Shown: positions 1-6,655, numbered from the stretch's first letter. The stretch: 20,771 nt of DNA from an uncultured Collinsella sp. (GCA_900542305.1 UQMU01000035.1:1-20771); one strand, 5' to 3'. Translations and numbers: made by a program. The notes: generated by a model not told the origin, from the letters alone.

Positions 1-81
1 GTGCAATCGCAAGAAGATGACGGGGCGGAATGTCAATCCTGGTCTAACAGAGCCTTTTCTTTTGCCGCAGTCTGCCGATTT

Positions 82-219
82 GTCTCGATCTGTAACGCTA
101 AGGCGGCAATATTGGCTCCAGATGTTACAAATCGAGACGTTTCCGGATGACGCCGGCCCTTTGTCTCAATCTGTAACATCTAGGTCCAATTTTGCCGAGT
201 TACTGTTACAGATCGAGAC
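82..219. repeat. Four alternating copies of a 15-bp repeat (two inverted pairs)
   Basis: GTCTCGATCTGTAAC occurs at 82-96. It recurs inverted at 124-138 (one change), direct at 163-177 (one change) and inverted at 205-219 (exact). Each direct/inverted pair is offset by 42 bp and the two pairs repeat with a period of 81 bp, so the unit is a hairpin of about 57 bp present twice in tandem. The layout resembles REP/BIME-type elements. The spacers are not conserved. Confidence 0.75.
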
Positions 220-290
220 GAACTGCCGCAGACGCCCACTCCACAGCACAGACCACCACAAAGATGCCTGTCCCCATTCTCAGTGGTGAT

Positions 291-327
291 TCGAACACTT
301 GTTCTATACGCACACATGTTCTATAGT
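291..327 (+). promoter_or_regulatory. SOS/LexA-like box overlapping a hicAB promoter (P1)
   Basis: TCGAAC-ACTT-GTTCTA at 291-306 matches the actinobacterial LexA box TCGAAC-N4-GTTCGA at 11 of 12 defined positions. A weaker copy, CGCAC-ACAT-GTTCT, lies at 309-322. The first box overlaps a -35-like TTGTTC (299-304), which is 17 nt from a -10-like TATAGT (322-327). The box match and the promoter spacing are seen directly; LexA control is inferred. Confidence 0.5.
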
Positions 328-335
328 AGAGGTGC

Positions 336-373
336 TTGCAACGACCTGAAATTGCAACTAGAATATAGTTGCA
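336..373 (+). promoter_or_regulatory. hicAB proximal promoter (P2) with inverted-repeat operator
   Basis: A -35-like TTGCAA (336-341) and a -10-like TAGAAT (359-364) are 17 nt apart, about 24 nt before the hicA start. The -10 lies inside a perfect 8-bp inverted repeat, TGCAACTA (353-360) and TAGTTGCA (366-373). TTGCAAC also occurs at 336-342 across the -35. This is where an autoregulatory HicB or HicAB operator would be expected. Confidence 0.55.
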
Positions 374-387
374 GAATGTGAGGCGGG

Positions 388-651
388 ATGACTCGATCCG
401 ATAAACTCATCGCCCAACTGTTTAGCTGCCCTTCAACTTATCGGTATGCGGATTTTTTAAAAGTCATGGCTTCATATGGCTTTGAAATGGACAGCAAAGG
501 CAAGACATCCGGATCGCGCGTTCGCTTCTACAGGCCATCAGATGGCAGGATGTTCGTAATGCACGCGCCTCATCCATCTGACGAATTGACAGCGGGGACC
601 ATTCGAAACATCGTTCGCTTTCTGCAAGATGTCGGAGGTAGTCATGAGTAA
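388..651 (+). CDS. hicA: HicA-family toxin (mRNA interferase)
   Basis: An 87-residue protein of the HicA/YcfA family, small double-stranded-RNA-binding-fold toxins that cleave mRNA and are neutralised by HicB. The family pattern is visible as a GSRVRFYRP strand (about 42-50), an MHAPHP segment (58-63) and a C-terminal helix of the TIRNIVRFL type (71-79). The usual catalytic-strand GSH is GSR here, and histidines sit instead in HAPHP, so this belongs to the PHP-type subgroup. The start at 388 follows a GAGGCGGG stretch. The stop overlaps the start of the next gene by 8 nt, giving a translationally coupled toxin-antitoxin pair. Length is normal, slightly above the 60-80 residues of most HicA. 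Confidence 0.85.
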   Translation: MTRSDKLIAQLFSCPSTYRYADFLKVMASYGFEMDSKGKTSGSRVRFYRPSDGRMFVMHAPHPSDELTAGTIRNIVRFLQDVGGSHE

Positions 652-973
652 CGTTTTGGCATACAAAGGTTATTTCGCCCCGGTCGAGTTCAATGCCGAA
701 CAGCATGTGCTAACAGGTATGGTCGCCGGCATTAGGGACGCAATCGTATTTGAAGGCTCCACGGCTGAAGAAGTGGAGCAATGCTTCCACGACGCCGTCG
801 ACGATTACCTTGAGTTTTGCGCCGAGAAGGGCAAGGAACCCGAGCGGGCTTTTAAGGGCTCGTTCAACGTAAGAACGGGCTCTGAGCTCCACAAGCAAGC
901 AGCGCTGGCAGCGGCAAAGAAGGGTGAGTCACTCAATAAGTTTGTGACTGAAGCGATCGCTGCGGCGCTGTGA
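644..973 (+). CDS. hicB: HicB-family antitoxin
   Basis: A 109-residue antitoxin partner of the preceding HicA. It has a partial RNase-H-like domain (KGYFAPVEFNAEQHVLTG, then a helix with EEVEQCFHDAVDDYLEFC) and a C-terminal ribbon-helix-helix-like stretch (GSFNVRTGSELHKQAALAAA, ending FVTEAIAAAL). The C-terminal part is expected to bind the operator. The start at 644 is preferred over the in-frame ATG at 629, because GGAGG at 634-638 lies 5 nt before it and the resulting 8-nt overlap with hicA is typical. A strong hairpin follows 12 nt after the stop, suggesting a bicistronic unit. Confidence 0.85.
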   Translation: MSNVLAYKGYFAPVEFNAEQHVLTGMVAGIRDAIVFEGSTAEEVEQCFHDAVDDYLEFCAEKGKEPERAFKGSFNVRTGSELHKQAALAAAKKGESLNKFVTEAIAAAL

Positions 974-985
974 AGCCAACGTCGA

Positions 986-1026
986 GTCGAAGCCGCCACA
1001 CAGGGCGCCTTTGTGGCGGCTTCGAC
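986..1026 (+). terminator. Hairpin terminator after hicAB
   Basis: A perfect 15-bp stem (986-1000 with 1012-1026, loop of 11 nt) begins 12 nt after the hicB stop. Only a short GTTT follows, so it may be a weak intrinsic terminator or an mRNA-end stabiliser. Confidence 0.6.
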
Positions 1027-1031
1027 GTTTG

Positions 1032-1076
1032 CCCAGATAAAACCCGCCAAAATAAACCTGTCCCTTTTTGGCAGGT
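1032..1076 (+). repeat. 45-nt dispersed leader element, copy 1
   Basis: This 45-nt sequence (starting CCCAGATAAAACC, ending TTTGGCAGGT) recurs in inverse orientation at 12604-12648 with 42 of 45 identical bases and no length change. Here it ends 18 nt before the start codon of the folate cyclo-ligase gene. It includes a GCCAAAA/TTTTTGGC stem around AACCTGTCCC. Confidence 0.8.
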
Positions 1077-1094
1077 TTGCTAGAGGAGGCTGGG

Positions 1095-1691
1095 ATGGAC
1101 AAGGCTGAGTTGCGGCGGGCAATGATTGCTCGGCGCGACGATCTTGATTTGGATGTACGGGCGGCGAAGTCTGCTGATATCTGTGCGCGGCTGGTTGAGC
1201 TGCTGGGCCGCTTGGATGCCGCGGCGCCGCGCACCGTTGCCGTCTATGCCGCGATGGGTTCCGAGGCAGACCCTGCCGCGTTTGCCGCTGCGGCCGCCGT
1301 GCGCGGCTGGCGCGTAGCCTATCCGTGCATGCTCTCGGCAATTGATGCCGCAGCTTGTGGCCAGCGCATGTGTATGCGGGCAGTTGCCGCCGACGATGCA
1401 TCCGCGGCTCCGTTTATCGCCCACCCTACGCGGGCCTTTGCGGCCACGGACATCGACAGCAACCACTTCCCTATCGTGCCTGCCGAAGCTCTCGACATGA
1501 TCGTCGTGCCGCTCGTGGCCTTCGACCAAACCGGCGCGCGCCTGGGCTACGGCGGCGGTTGCTACGACCGCTACCTGCCCATGCTCTCGCCCGCATGCCA
1601 AATCATCGGCATCGCCTTTGACGAGCAGCGTGTCGACCGCGTTCCCACCGACGCTCACGACCTGCCGCTACCCCACATCATCAGCGCCTGA
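1095..1691 (+). CDS. 5-formyltetrahydrofolate cyclo-ligase (MTHFS)
   Basis: A 198-residue cytoplasmic enzyme that converts 5-formyl-THF to 5,10-methenyl-THF using ATP, salvaging folate. The family signature LGYGGGCYDRYL (150-161) forms the nucleotide/folate site, followed by IGIAFDEQRVDRVPTDAHD (171-189), which closes the fold. The N-terminal basic helix LRRAMIARRDDL is also typical. An upstream in-frame ATG at 1068 is rejected, because GAGGAGG (1083-1089) sits 5 nt before the ATG at 1095. The gene stands alone behind the hicAB hairpin, with the 45-nt repeat in its leader. Its length matches the family. Confidence 0.92.
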   Translation: MDKAELRRAMIARRDDLDLDVRAAKSADICARLVELLGRLDAAAPRTVAVYAAMGSEADPAAFAAAAAVRGWRVAYPCMLSAIDAAACGQRMCMRAVAADDASAAPFIAHPTRAFAATDIDSNHFPIVPAEALDMIVVPLVAFDQTGARLGYGGGCYDRYLPMLSPACQIIGIAFDEQRVDRVPTDAHDLPLPHIISA

Positions 1692-1715
1692 TCGCCGCTG
1701 TATCGCACCCGCAAG

Positions 1716-1845
1716 ATGAGCGTGGAAAATCTCCCACTTTGAGCCCCCTTACGAGCCAAAAGTGGGAGATTATCCACGCTCATTCAACAAGCGTCCGAAA
1801 ATCCACGCTCAACCAATACACGTCCGGATTTCCACGCTAGTGCAA
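1716..1845 (+). repeat. Long hairpin repeat, copy A (left of nuclease-like gene)
   Basis: A 25-bp stem with one mismatch (1716-1740 with 1759-1783) built on AGCGTGGAAAATCTCCCAC. Two tails follow: CGTCCGAAAATCCACGCT (1792-1809) and the degenerate CGTCCGGATTTCCACGCT (about 1821-1838). The same arrangement, in the same orientation, recurs at 3123-3242. The element separates the convergent cyclo-ligase and nuclease-like genes and could end transcription in both directions. Confidence 0.8.
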
Positions 1846-1866
1846 GCCAAACGTCCCGCAACTGCC

Positions 1867-2829
1867 TCAGCACTCACGCGGCACGCCGGCGACCCTGAGC
1901 TTGCGATCGAGCTTTGACGGATCCCTTAGATCATCCCAGCACAAGCGCACGATCTTGCAGTTATCAAGCAGCGAAAGCCTCGACTCGCGCTGGCGCTCAT
2001 CAAACTGCGCCTTCGCGAGCTTGCCCTCCTCCGCCGCCTTCTCGCTTTTAACGAATCCGTCGAACTCCCCGATAATCAGCCAGTCGCCCACACGCCACAA
2101 GTAGTCAACTCGATACGGCCGCCCCGGCTCAACCGGGTCGAACAGCTCAACTTGCAGCTCCGGCGTCTGCCAGCCGCGCTCAATCATCAGAGCACGCGCC
2201 TTGGACTCGCCACCGCTTTCCGATAGGCCATCGGCACACCGCGCAACACTTCGCGCCGTCACAACACCGCGACGATTTAAGCCAAGCTTGTTGATTGCCT
2301 CAACGAGATGCTCCTTCGACAACAGCTGCTCATGAAGCGCCGAGTCCGCAATGATCAGTCCCTCGACAAACGATGCATCGACCAGGCAATCCGTAATCGT
2401 TTGATCGATATCGGTCACGGCAATATCCATCTGGATTGCCCGCGTTTGACGAGCATAACGATGGCGAATCACCCGAGAGCCCGGCGTCGTCGATTGCGCC
2501 GGCGCCGCGGCGATATGGATGTGCGTCAAATTGGCATGCGAAACCGAAAGGCCATAGATAACAGCCGCCGTATAGGAGCAAAACGTCCAGTCGGGATGCT
2601 TTTGCGCAAGGGCCCGCACCCGATGCAGATAACGTTGCCGAAACTTGAGCTCGGACCAATAATCCGGACGCGCATACAGCCCCGGCATGACCGCCTCTAG
2701 ACTTCCCGCCGCCACACGCCGCTCAATCTGCTTTGCCTCCGCCGCCGTGCGTGCGTACACGCAGCTCATCTGCTGTTCGCACGCTTTAATGTGGCTTGTA
2801 AGTCTTTGATTCGCCGTCATGTTTCCCAT
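1867..2829 (-). CDS. PD-(D/E)XK endonuclease-like protein with AbiEi-like N-terminus
   Basis: A 320-residue cytoplasmic protein. The C-terminal part shows a restriction-endonuclease-like core, with RVDYLW (Asp about 242) followed by IIGEFDGFVK (Glu255, Asp257, Lys261), then a long charged helix and NCKIVRLCWDDL. The N-terminal part (ERRVAAGSLEAVMPGLYARPDYW) resembles the winged-helix start of AbiEi-type antitoxin/transcription factors. Proteins of this build are common singletons in actinobacteria and their function is not settled. The start at 2829 has GGGAGG 4 nt upstream; the longer form from 2892 has no ribosome site. No toxin partner is adjacent. The gene lies between two copies of the same hairpin repeat, a possible sign of mobility. 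DNA cleavage is inferred, not shown. Confidence 0.65.
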   Translation of the reverse strand: MGNMTANQRLTSHIKACEQQMSCVYARTAAEAKQIERRVAAGSLEAVMPGLYARPDYWSELKFRQRYLHRVRALAQKHPDWTFCSYTAAVIYGLSVSHANLTHIHIAAAPAQSTTPGSRVIRHRYARQTRAIQMDIAVTDIDQTITDCLVDASFVEGLIIADSALHEQLLSKEHLVEAINKLGLNRRGVVTARSVARCADGLSESGGESKARALMIERGWQTPELQVELFDPVEPGRPYRVDYLWRVGDWLIIGEFDGFVKSEKAAEEGKLAKAQFDERQRESRLSLLDNCKIVRLCWDDLRDPSKLDRKLRVAGVPREC

Positions 2830-3297
2830 GTCGCCTCCCAACTCTTGGAACGGCGCAAACGTACCAGACGGTTTCATGCGAAGTCTGACCAAATGCTGTC
2901 CGGGCGCTGACCAAATACTTGACGGTTTTGGACGTTTTAGGCTGATGGCTTATATCTGCAGGTAGGGTAGTTGTCGAGAGGTCCCTGTCTCCACAATTTG
3001 GCGCCTCTAAAGCCGTCGATTTCTTTTAAAGAAAATATGCTGTGGCTCAAAACTACCTTGTTCGCAACGTGGCCCGTATGCACTCGACGTGTAATGAGGC
3101 CGCCGGCATGACAGCTACAGAAAAATCGAGCGTGGAAAATCTCCCGTTTTTGGCCCCTTCCTCGGCCAAAAGTGGGAGATTATCCACGCTCGATTTGTAA
3201 ACGTCCGAAAATCCACGCTCGTGTGTCCGAAAATCCACGTTCGTCACGCCGCGAGCACAGCAACGGCCGCAGCAGCAACCACAGCTACAGCCGCAGC
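2830..3297. other. Noncoding region between the nuclease-like gene and metA
   Basis: Contains no credible gene. Upstream of the nuclease-like gene there is a 13-bp direct repeat, CTGACCAAATGCT (2885-2897) and CTGACCAAATACT (2907-2919), with a period of 22 bp, a possible operator. The part at 3123-3245 is the second hairpin repeat. The last 55 bases before the metA stop are GCA-rich and low in complexity. Confidence 0.6.
3123..3245 (+). repeat. Long hairpin repeat, copy B (right of nuclease-like gene)
   Basis: A 33-nt arm (3123-3155) pairs with 3164-3196 around an 8-nt loop, with few mismatches. The core matches copy A at 1716-1783. Two tails with CGTCCGAAAATCCACG-type sequence follow (3201-3219 and about 3224-3242). 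The arm ends differ from copy A (TCGAG here, ATGAG there) but remain complementary within each copy, which suggests selection for the hairpin. Confidence 0.8.
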
Positions 3298-4224
3298 CTA
3301 GTGCTCCTCGCCGGCGCGGGCCAGGTCGTAGGGCGTGGTCTGGTAGACGTAATAGTTGAGCCAGTTGGTGTAGAGCAGCTGAGCTTGGCTACGCCAGACG
3401 TTGCGCGGCTCGGCGGAGGGGTCGTCGCCCGGGAAGTAATGCGCCGGCACCTCCGGGTTGAGCCCGCGCTTCACATCGCGCTCGTACTCCAGGCGCAGCG
3501 TATCGGTGTCGTACTCGGGATGGCCAAAGACAAAGAAGCGACGGCTGTCGGTCGACTTGACGATGTACAGGCCCACCTCGTCGGACACGGCCACGACCTC
3601 AAGCTGCGGCTCGGCCTCCACGTCCTCGCGGCGCACGTCGGTGTTGCGCGAATGTACGGCATAGAAGCGGTCGTCAAAGCCGCGGACCAGCGGGCTTTGC
3701 GGCTTCACCAGATAATGCTCGAACACGCCGCTCGCCTTTGCCGGCAGGTCGTACTTCTGGATGCCGTAATGATGGTACAGGCCGGCCTGCGCGCCCCAAC
3801 AAATGTGCAGCGTAGAGTGCACGTGCGTGGTGGACCAATCCATGATCTGGCAGAGCTCGGGCCAGTAGTCGACCTCCTCGAACGGCATCTGTTCCACCGG
3901 CGCGCCCGTGATGATCAGGCCGTCGTAGTGGATGTCGCGGATGTCGTCGAACGTGCGGTAGAACGTCTCCAGGTGGCCGGCGCTCACGTGCGTGGCCTCG
4001 TGCGTCTTGGTGCGCAGCAGGTCCACTTCCACCTGCAGCGGCGTGTTGGAGAGTTTGCGCATGATCTGCGTCTCGGTGGCAATCTTGGTGGGCATGAGGT
4101 TGAGGATGAGCACGCGCAGCGGACGGATGTCCTGGTGCAGCGCGCGGTACTCGGTCATGACAAAGATGTTCTCGCTCTCGAGCTGCGCGGCGGCAGGGAG
4201 GGCGTCGGGGATGCGAATGGGCAT
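3298..4224 (-). CDS. metA: Homoserine O-acyltransferase, probably O-acetyltransferase (MetA)
   Basis: A 308-residue enzyme of the MetA family that activates homoserine with an acyl-CoA in the first committed step of methionine synthesis. Catalytic Cys142 lies in HICWGAQAGLYHHYG, and His235 and Glu237 in FGHPEYD. Residue 111, which sets acyl-CoA choice in this family, is Glu (TGAPVEQMPFEEVDYW), the acetyl-CoA type; succinyl-CoA enzymes have Gly there. The start at 4224 has TAAGGAG in the proper position. It stands alone, divergent from the dehydrogenase gene and followed by hairpin repeat B. No S-box or other riboswitch is visible in the short leader. Confidence 0.92.
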   Translation of the reverse strand: MPIRIPDALPAAAQLESENIFVMTEYRALHQDIRPLRVLILNLMPTKIATETQIMRKLSNTPLQVEVDLLRTKTHEATHVSAGHLETFYRTFDDIRDIHYDGLIITGAPVEQMPFEEVDYWPELCQIMDWSTTHVHSTLHICWGAQAGLYHHYGIQKYDLPAKASGVFEHYLVKPQSPLVRGFDDRFYAVHSRNTDVRREDVEAEPQLEVVAVSDEVGLYIVKSTDSRRFFVFGHPEYDTDTLRLEYERDVKRGLNPEVPAHYFPGDDPSAEPRNVWRSQAQLLYTNWLNYYVYQTTPYDLARAGEEH

Positions 4225-4434
4225 GGATGCTCCTTACGAGTCAGTTGCAGCTATGGTACAACGAGCGGCCCCATCCGCGCGAGCATATCGCCCAGCGATG
4301 CCGTCAGCGGCCCAAATCACTCCAAAAGTAGAGATTAAGGCATGCCCAAAAATCTATGGCGCTTTAGCCTAGCAAAGTGGCAGCAGGACGCTACAATGGT
4401 TCGACGCGAAAAACTCGGCCGAAAGGATACATAT

Positions 4435-5412
4435 ATGTACCAGACGCGTAAGATCGGTGTGGTCGGCCAGGGCCACGTAGGAGCACATGTTGCCAACAGT
4501 CTGCTCATGCAGGGCATTGCCGACGAGCTGTACCTGTGCGATATCAACGAGGCCAAGGTGACGTCCGAGGTCCAGGACCTGCGCGACTCCCTTTCGTTTG
4601 TCCCGTACAACACCAAGATCGTCAACTGCTACGACCACTACGAGGAGCTTGCCTGCTGCGACGTCATCGTCAACGCCGCCGGCAAGGTCGCGCTGGCCGC
4701 CGGCAACCGCGACGGCGAGCTGTTCTTTACCACCGACGCCGCCCGCACCTTTGCCAAACGCATCGTCGACGCCGGCTTTGACGGCATCTTCGTGAGCATC
4801 TCCAACCCCTGCGACGTCGTGTGCACCGAGCTGTGGCACCTGACCGGCTACGATCCCAAGAAGATCATCGGCTCGGGCTGCGGCCTGGACTCCGCCCGCC
4901 TGCGCACCGAGATCTCCAAGAAGGTCGGCGTGAGCCCCAAGTCCATCGACGCCTACATGATCGGCGAGCACGGCTTTAGCCAGCTGGCCGCCTTTAAGGC
5001 AGCAACCATCGCCGGCAAGAGCCTCAACGAGCTTCAGGCCGAGAACCCTGACAAGTACGCCTTCGACCACATGGAGGTCGAGGAGCTCGCACGCAAGGGC
5101 GGCTATGTGACCTACCAGGGCAAGCAGTGCACCGAGTACGCCGTCGCCAACTCCGCCGCGCGCGTCTGCGCCGCCGTGCTGCACAACGAGCACGCCGTGC
5201 TTTCCGCCTCCACGCTCATGACCGGCCAGTATGGCGAGGAGGGCATCTTTACCTCCCTGCCGTGCGTGATCGGTGCCGAGGGCGTCGAGGAGGTCTACAC
5301 GCTCGACCTGTCCGAGCACGAGCTCGAGGGCTTCCACAAGAGCTGCCAGCACATCCGCGACAACATCGCCCAGCTCGACTGGTGGGACGCCGAGGCATAC
5401 GACGCGAAGTAG
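4435..5412 (+). CDS. L-2-hydroxyacid dehydrogenase (lactate / 2-hydroxyisocaproate type)
   Basis: A 325-residue NAD-dependent enzyme of the LDH/MDH superfamily, reducing a 2-keto acid to the L-2-hydroxy acid. Seen are GQGHVGAH (NAD-binding GxGxxG, 11-16), Asp36 after the second strand (NAD preference), ISNP (122-125), LDSARLR (151-157) and catalytic His179 in GEHGFSQ. The substrate loop reads AAGKVALAAGNRDGEL, not the GxNQKPGE of classical lactate dehydrogenase or the Arg loop of malate dehydrogenase, and resembles the L-2-hydroxyisocaproate subgroup. The start at 4435 follows GAAAGGA (4421-4427); an ATG at 4342 would add 31 unmatched residues. TACAAT at 4392-4397 is a possible -10. A strong terminator follows. 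The exact substrate is uncertain. Confidence 0.85.
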   Translation: MYQTRKIGVVGQGHVGAHVANSLLMQGIADELYLCDINEAKVTSEVQDLRDSLSFVPYNTKIVNCYDHYEELACCDVIVNAAGKVALAAGNRDGELFFTTDAARTFAKRIVDAGFDGIFVSISNPCDVVCTELWHLTGYDPKKIIGSGCGLDSARLRTEISKKVGVSPKSIDAYMIGEHGFSQLAAFKAATIAGKSLNELQAENPDKYAFDHMEVEELARKGGYVTYQGKQCTEYAVANSAARVCAAVLHNEHAVLSASTLMTGQYGEEGIFTSLPCVIGAEGVEEVYTLDLSEHELEGFHKSCQHIRDNIAQLDWWDAEAYDAK

Positions 5413-5454
5413 GCCGCCGGCTGCCGCAACCTTGCGAATCTAAGCGCGATACTA

Positions 5455-5494
5455 AGCGGGCCGCGCCGGAAATCCCCGGCGCGGCCCGCTTTTT
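5455..5494 (+). terminator. Intrinsic terminator after the dehydrogenase gene
   Basis: A perfect 15-bp GC-rich stem (5455-5469 with 5476-5490) with a 6-nt loop, running into a five-T tract at 5490-5494. It lies between convergent genes but is oriented for the plus-strand gene. Confidence 0.92.
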
Positions 5495-5542
5495 ACGCAC
5501 GCTGTTCGCTTGCGAATCGAAGGTGAATACTTTTCCCGGTAC

Positions 5543-6511
5543 CTAGTACTGCTCGATGCCCATGTAGCGACGAACCTCGGGGCTGTGGTCGAAGACCTTG
5601 CCGCGGGCGGCACGCAGCTCGCAGCTCATCGCGTAGAAGAAGATCGGCTCCAGGTACGAACGCACGCTGGCAGGCACTTCACCCACGCCGTACTCGAGCG
5701 CATCGAGCACCATGACGGTATCGGTGTGCGTGTTGAGGAACGCAAGAGCGCGCTCCTCCATGGGGCGGCACTCGCCCGATCCGAGCTGCACAAAGTAGAA
5801 CACGCCGGGCTCGGTGGCTTCGAACGGGCCATGGAAGTACTCGCCGGAGTGGATGTAGCAGCAGTGCTGCCACTGCATCTCCATGAGCGAGCAAATCGCC
5901 ATGGCATAGGTCTGGCTAAAGTTGGGACCGGAGCCCAGGATATAGAAAAACTTGTGCTGCTGGCAGAGCTCGGCAAAGCGGGCGCCCAGCTCGGCGTTGA
6001 CCTTCTCACGGGCGGCGGGCAGCAGCGCATCCATCTGCTTGAGGCCCTCATACATGTCGGCGAGTGACTCGTAGCCTTCCTGCTGGTCGAGCAACTCGGC
6101 GGCGATCAGAGCGCCAATGCCCTGCGGCACCTCAGCCTGCGACACGCCCTCACCCCACGGATAGACCCAGGTAGTCCACTTGCCGTTGTCGATCTTTGAG
6201 CCCTCGCAGTCGGTAAGGGCAATGACCTCGGCACCGGCGGCCAGCGCCATCTCGCAGCCGTCGACGACCTCCTGCGTGTTGCCGCTGTGGCTGCAGGCGA
6301 TGACGAGCGACTTCTCGCCAAGACTCTTGGGAGCCATCAGGCAAAACTCGCGCGCCGTGTAGACCGTCGAGGTAAACGTGGTGGCCTCACGCTTGAGCAG
6401 CTCGTTGGCCGGCATGAGATCGATCATCGAACCGCCGCAGGCAATCCAAAAGACGTTCTCGATCTTGCCCTTGCGCTCGATGATTTCCTGAACCAGATCA
6501 TGTGCGTTCAT
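5543..6511 (-). CDS. SIS-domain sugar-phosphate deglycase-like protein 1 (FrlB/FraB family)
   Basis: A 322-residue cytoplasmic double-SIS protein of the family that cleaves fructosamine-6-phosphates (FrlB, FraB, GfrF) into a hexose phosphate and an amine. Visible are WIACGGS (22-28), the phosphosugar loop ACSHSGNTQE (72-81), EMQW with Glu211 and GEYFHGPFE with His227. Glu211 and His227 are 16 apart, as is the FraB catalytic Glu214/His230. It ends in RRYMGIEQY, like other members. The start at 6511 has AAGGAGGAG upstream. It follows a HutC/GntR regulator gene on the same strand, with a promoter and two copies of a 17-bp repeat between them. No transporter is adjacent, so the phosphorylated substrate must come from elsewhere, possibly the PTS at 13933-16534. 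Exact substrate unknown. Confidence 0.8.
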   Translation of the reverse strand: MNAHDLVQEIIERKGKIENVFWIACGGSMIDLMPANELLKREATTFTSTVYTAREFCLMAPKSLGEKSLVIACSHSGNTQEVVDGCEMALAAGAEVIALTDCEGSKIDNGKWTTWVYPWGEGVSQAEVPQGIGALIAAELLDQQEGYESLADMYEGLKQMDALLPAAREKVNAELGARFAELCQQHKFFYILGSGPNFSQTYAMAICSLMEMQWQHCCYIHSGEYFHGPFEATEPGVFYFVQLGSGECRPMEERALAFLNTHTDTVMVLDALEYGVGEVPASVRSYLEPIFFYAMSCELRAARGKVFDHSPEVRRYMGIEQY

Positions 6512-6545
6512 GCTGATGCTCCTCCTTGTGGGGCGGCTTTGAACG

Positions 6546-6569
6546 ACGACAGCTCGTACCTGCTGTCGT
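6546..6569 (-). other. Small hairpin in the SIS1 mRNA leader
   Basis: A perfect 8-bp inverted repeat, ACGACAGC (6546-6553) and GCTGTCGT (6562-6569), lies between the predicted promoter and the SIS1 ribosome site. It may stabilise the leader. It overlaps the first operator copy by two bases. Confidence 0.5.
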
Positions 6570-6646
6570 TCTATGTTGTCCTATTTATAGCACGTGTAAC
6601 AACGCCCGTGAAGTCATCTCAGCAAATTTGTTCTATGTTGTCCTAT
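6568..6646 (-). promoter_or_regulatory. SIS1 promoter flanked by two 17-bp regulator sites
   Basis: GTTCTATGTTGTCCTAT occurs exactly at 6568-6584 and again at 6630-6646. Between them, reading the minus strand, are a -35-like TTCACG (6612-6607) and a -10-like TATAAA (6589-6584), 17 nt apart. One copy therefore lies over the start site and the other upstream of the -35. This is a plausible operator pair for the HutC/GntR regulator encoded just upstream. Confidence 0.65.
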
Positions 6647-6655
6647 CTGTGGACG

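Larger units (their letters stand above)
1..387. other. Noncoding, repeat-rich region upstream of hicAB
   Basis: No convincing gene was found here. The only ORF (17-289) runs straight through four copies of a palindromic repeat, has no ribosome site and resembles no family I recognise. The stretch holds the repeat cluster at 82-219 and the hicAB control region at 291-373, both listed separately. The end of an upstream gene cannot be identified, because all three plus frames stop early without a recognisable domain. Confidence 0.6.

Noticed and set aside
82..219. Possible CRISPR array
   Set aside because: Repeats alternate in orientation, are only 15 bp and are spaced 24-27 bp apart, with no cas genes nearby.
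17..289. 90-codon plus-strand ORF at the window start
   Set aside because: It runs through four copies of a palindromic repeat, has no ribosome site and shows no family resemblance.
3247..3297. Seventeen in-frame Ala/Val codons after the metA stop codon, suggesting read-through
   Set aside because: Low-complexity GCN-rich sequence next to a repeat; MetA is already full length, and nothing supports stop-codon read-through.
3172..4338. 388-codon plus-strand ORF opposite metA
   Set aside because: Antisense shadow of a fully recognised MetA; it also starts inside a hairpin repeat.
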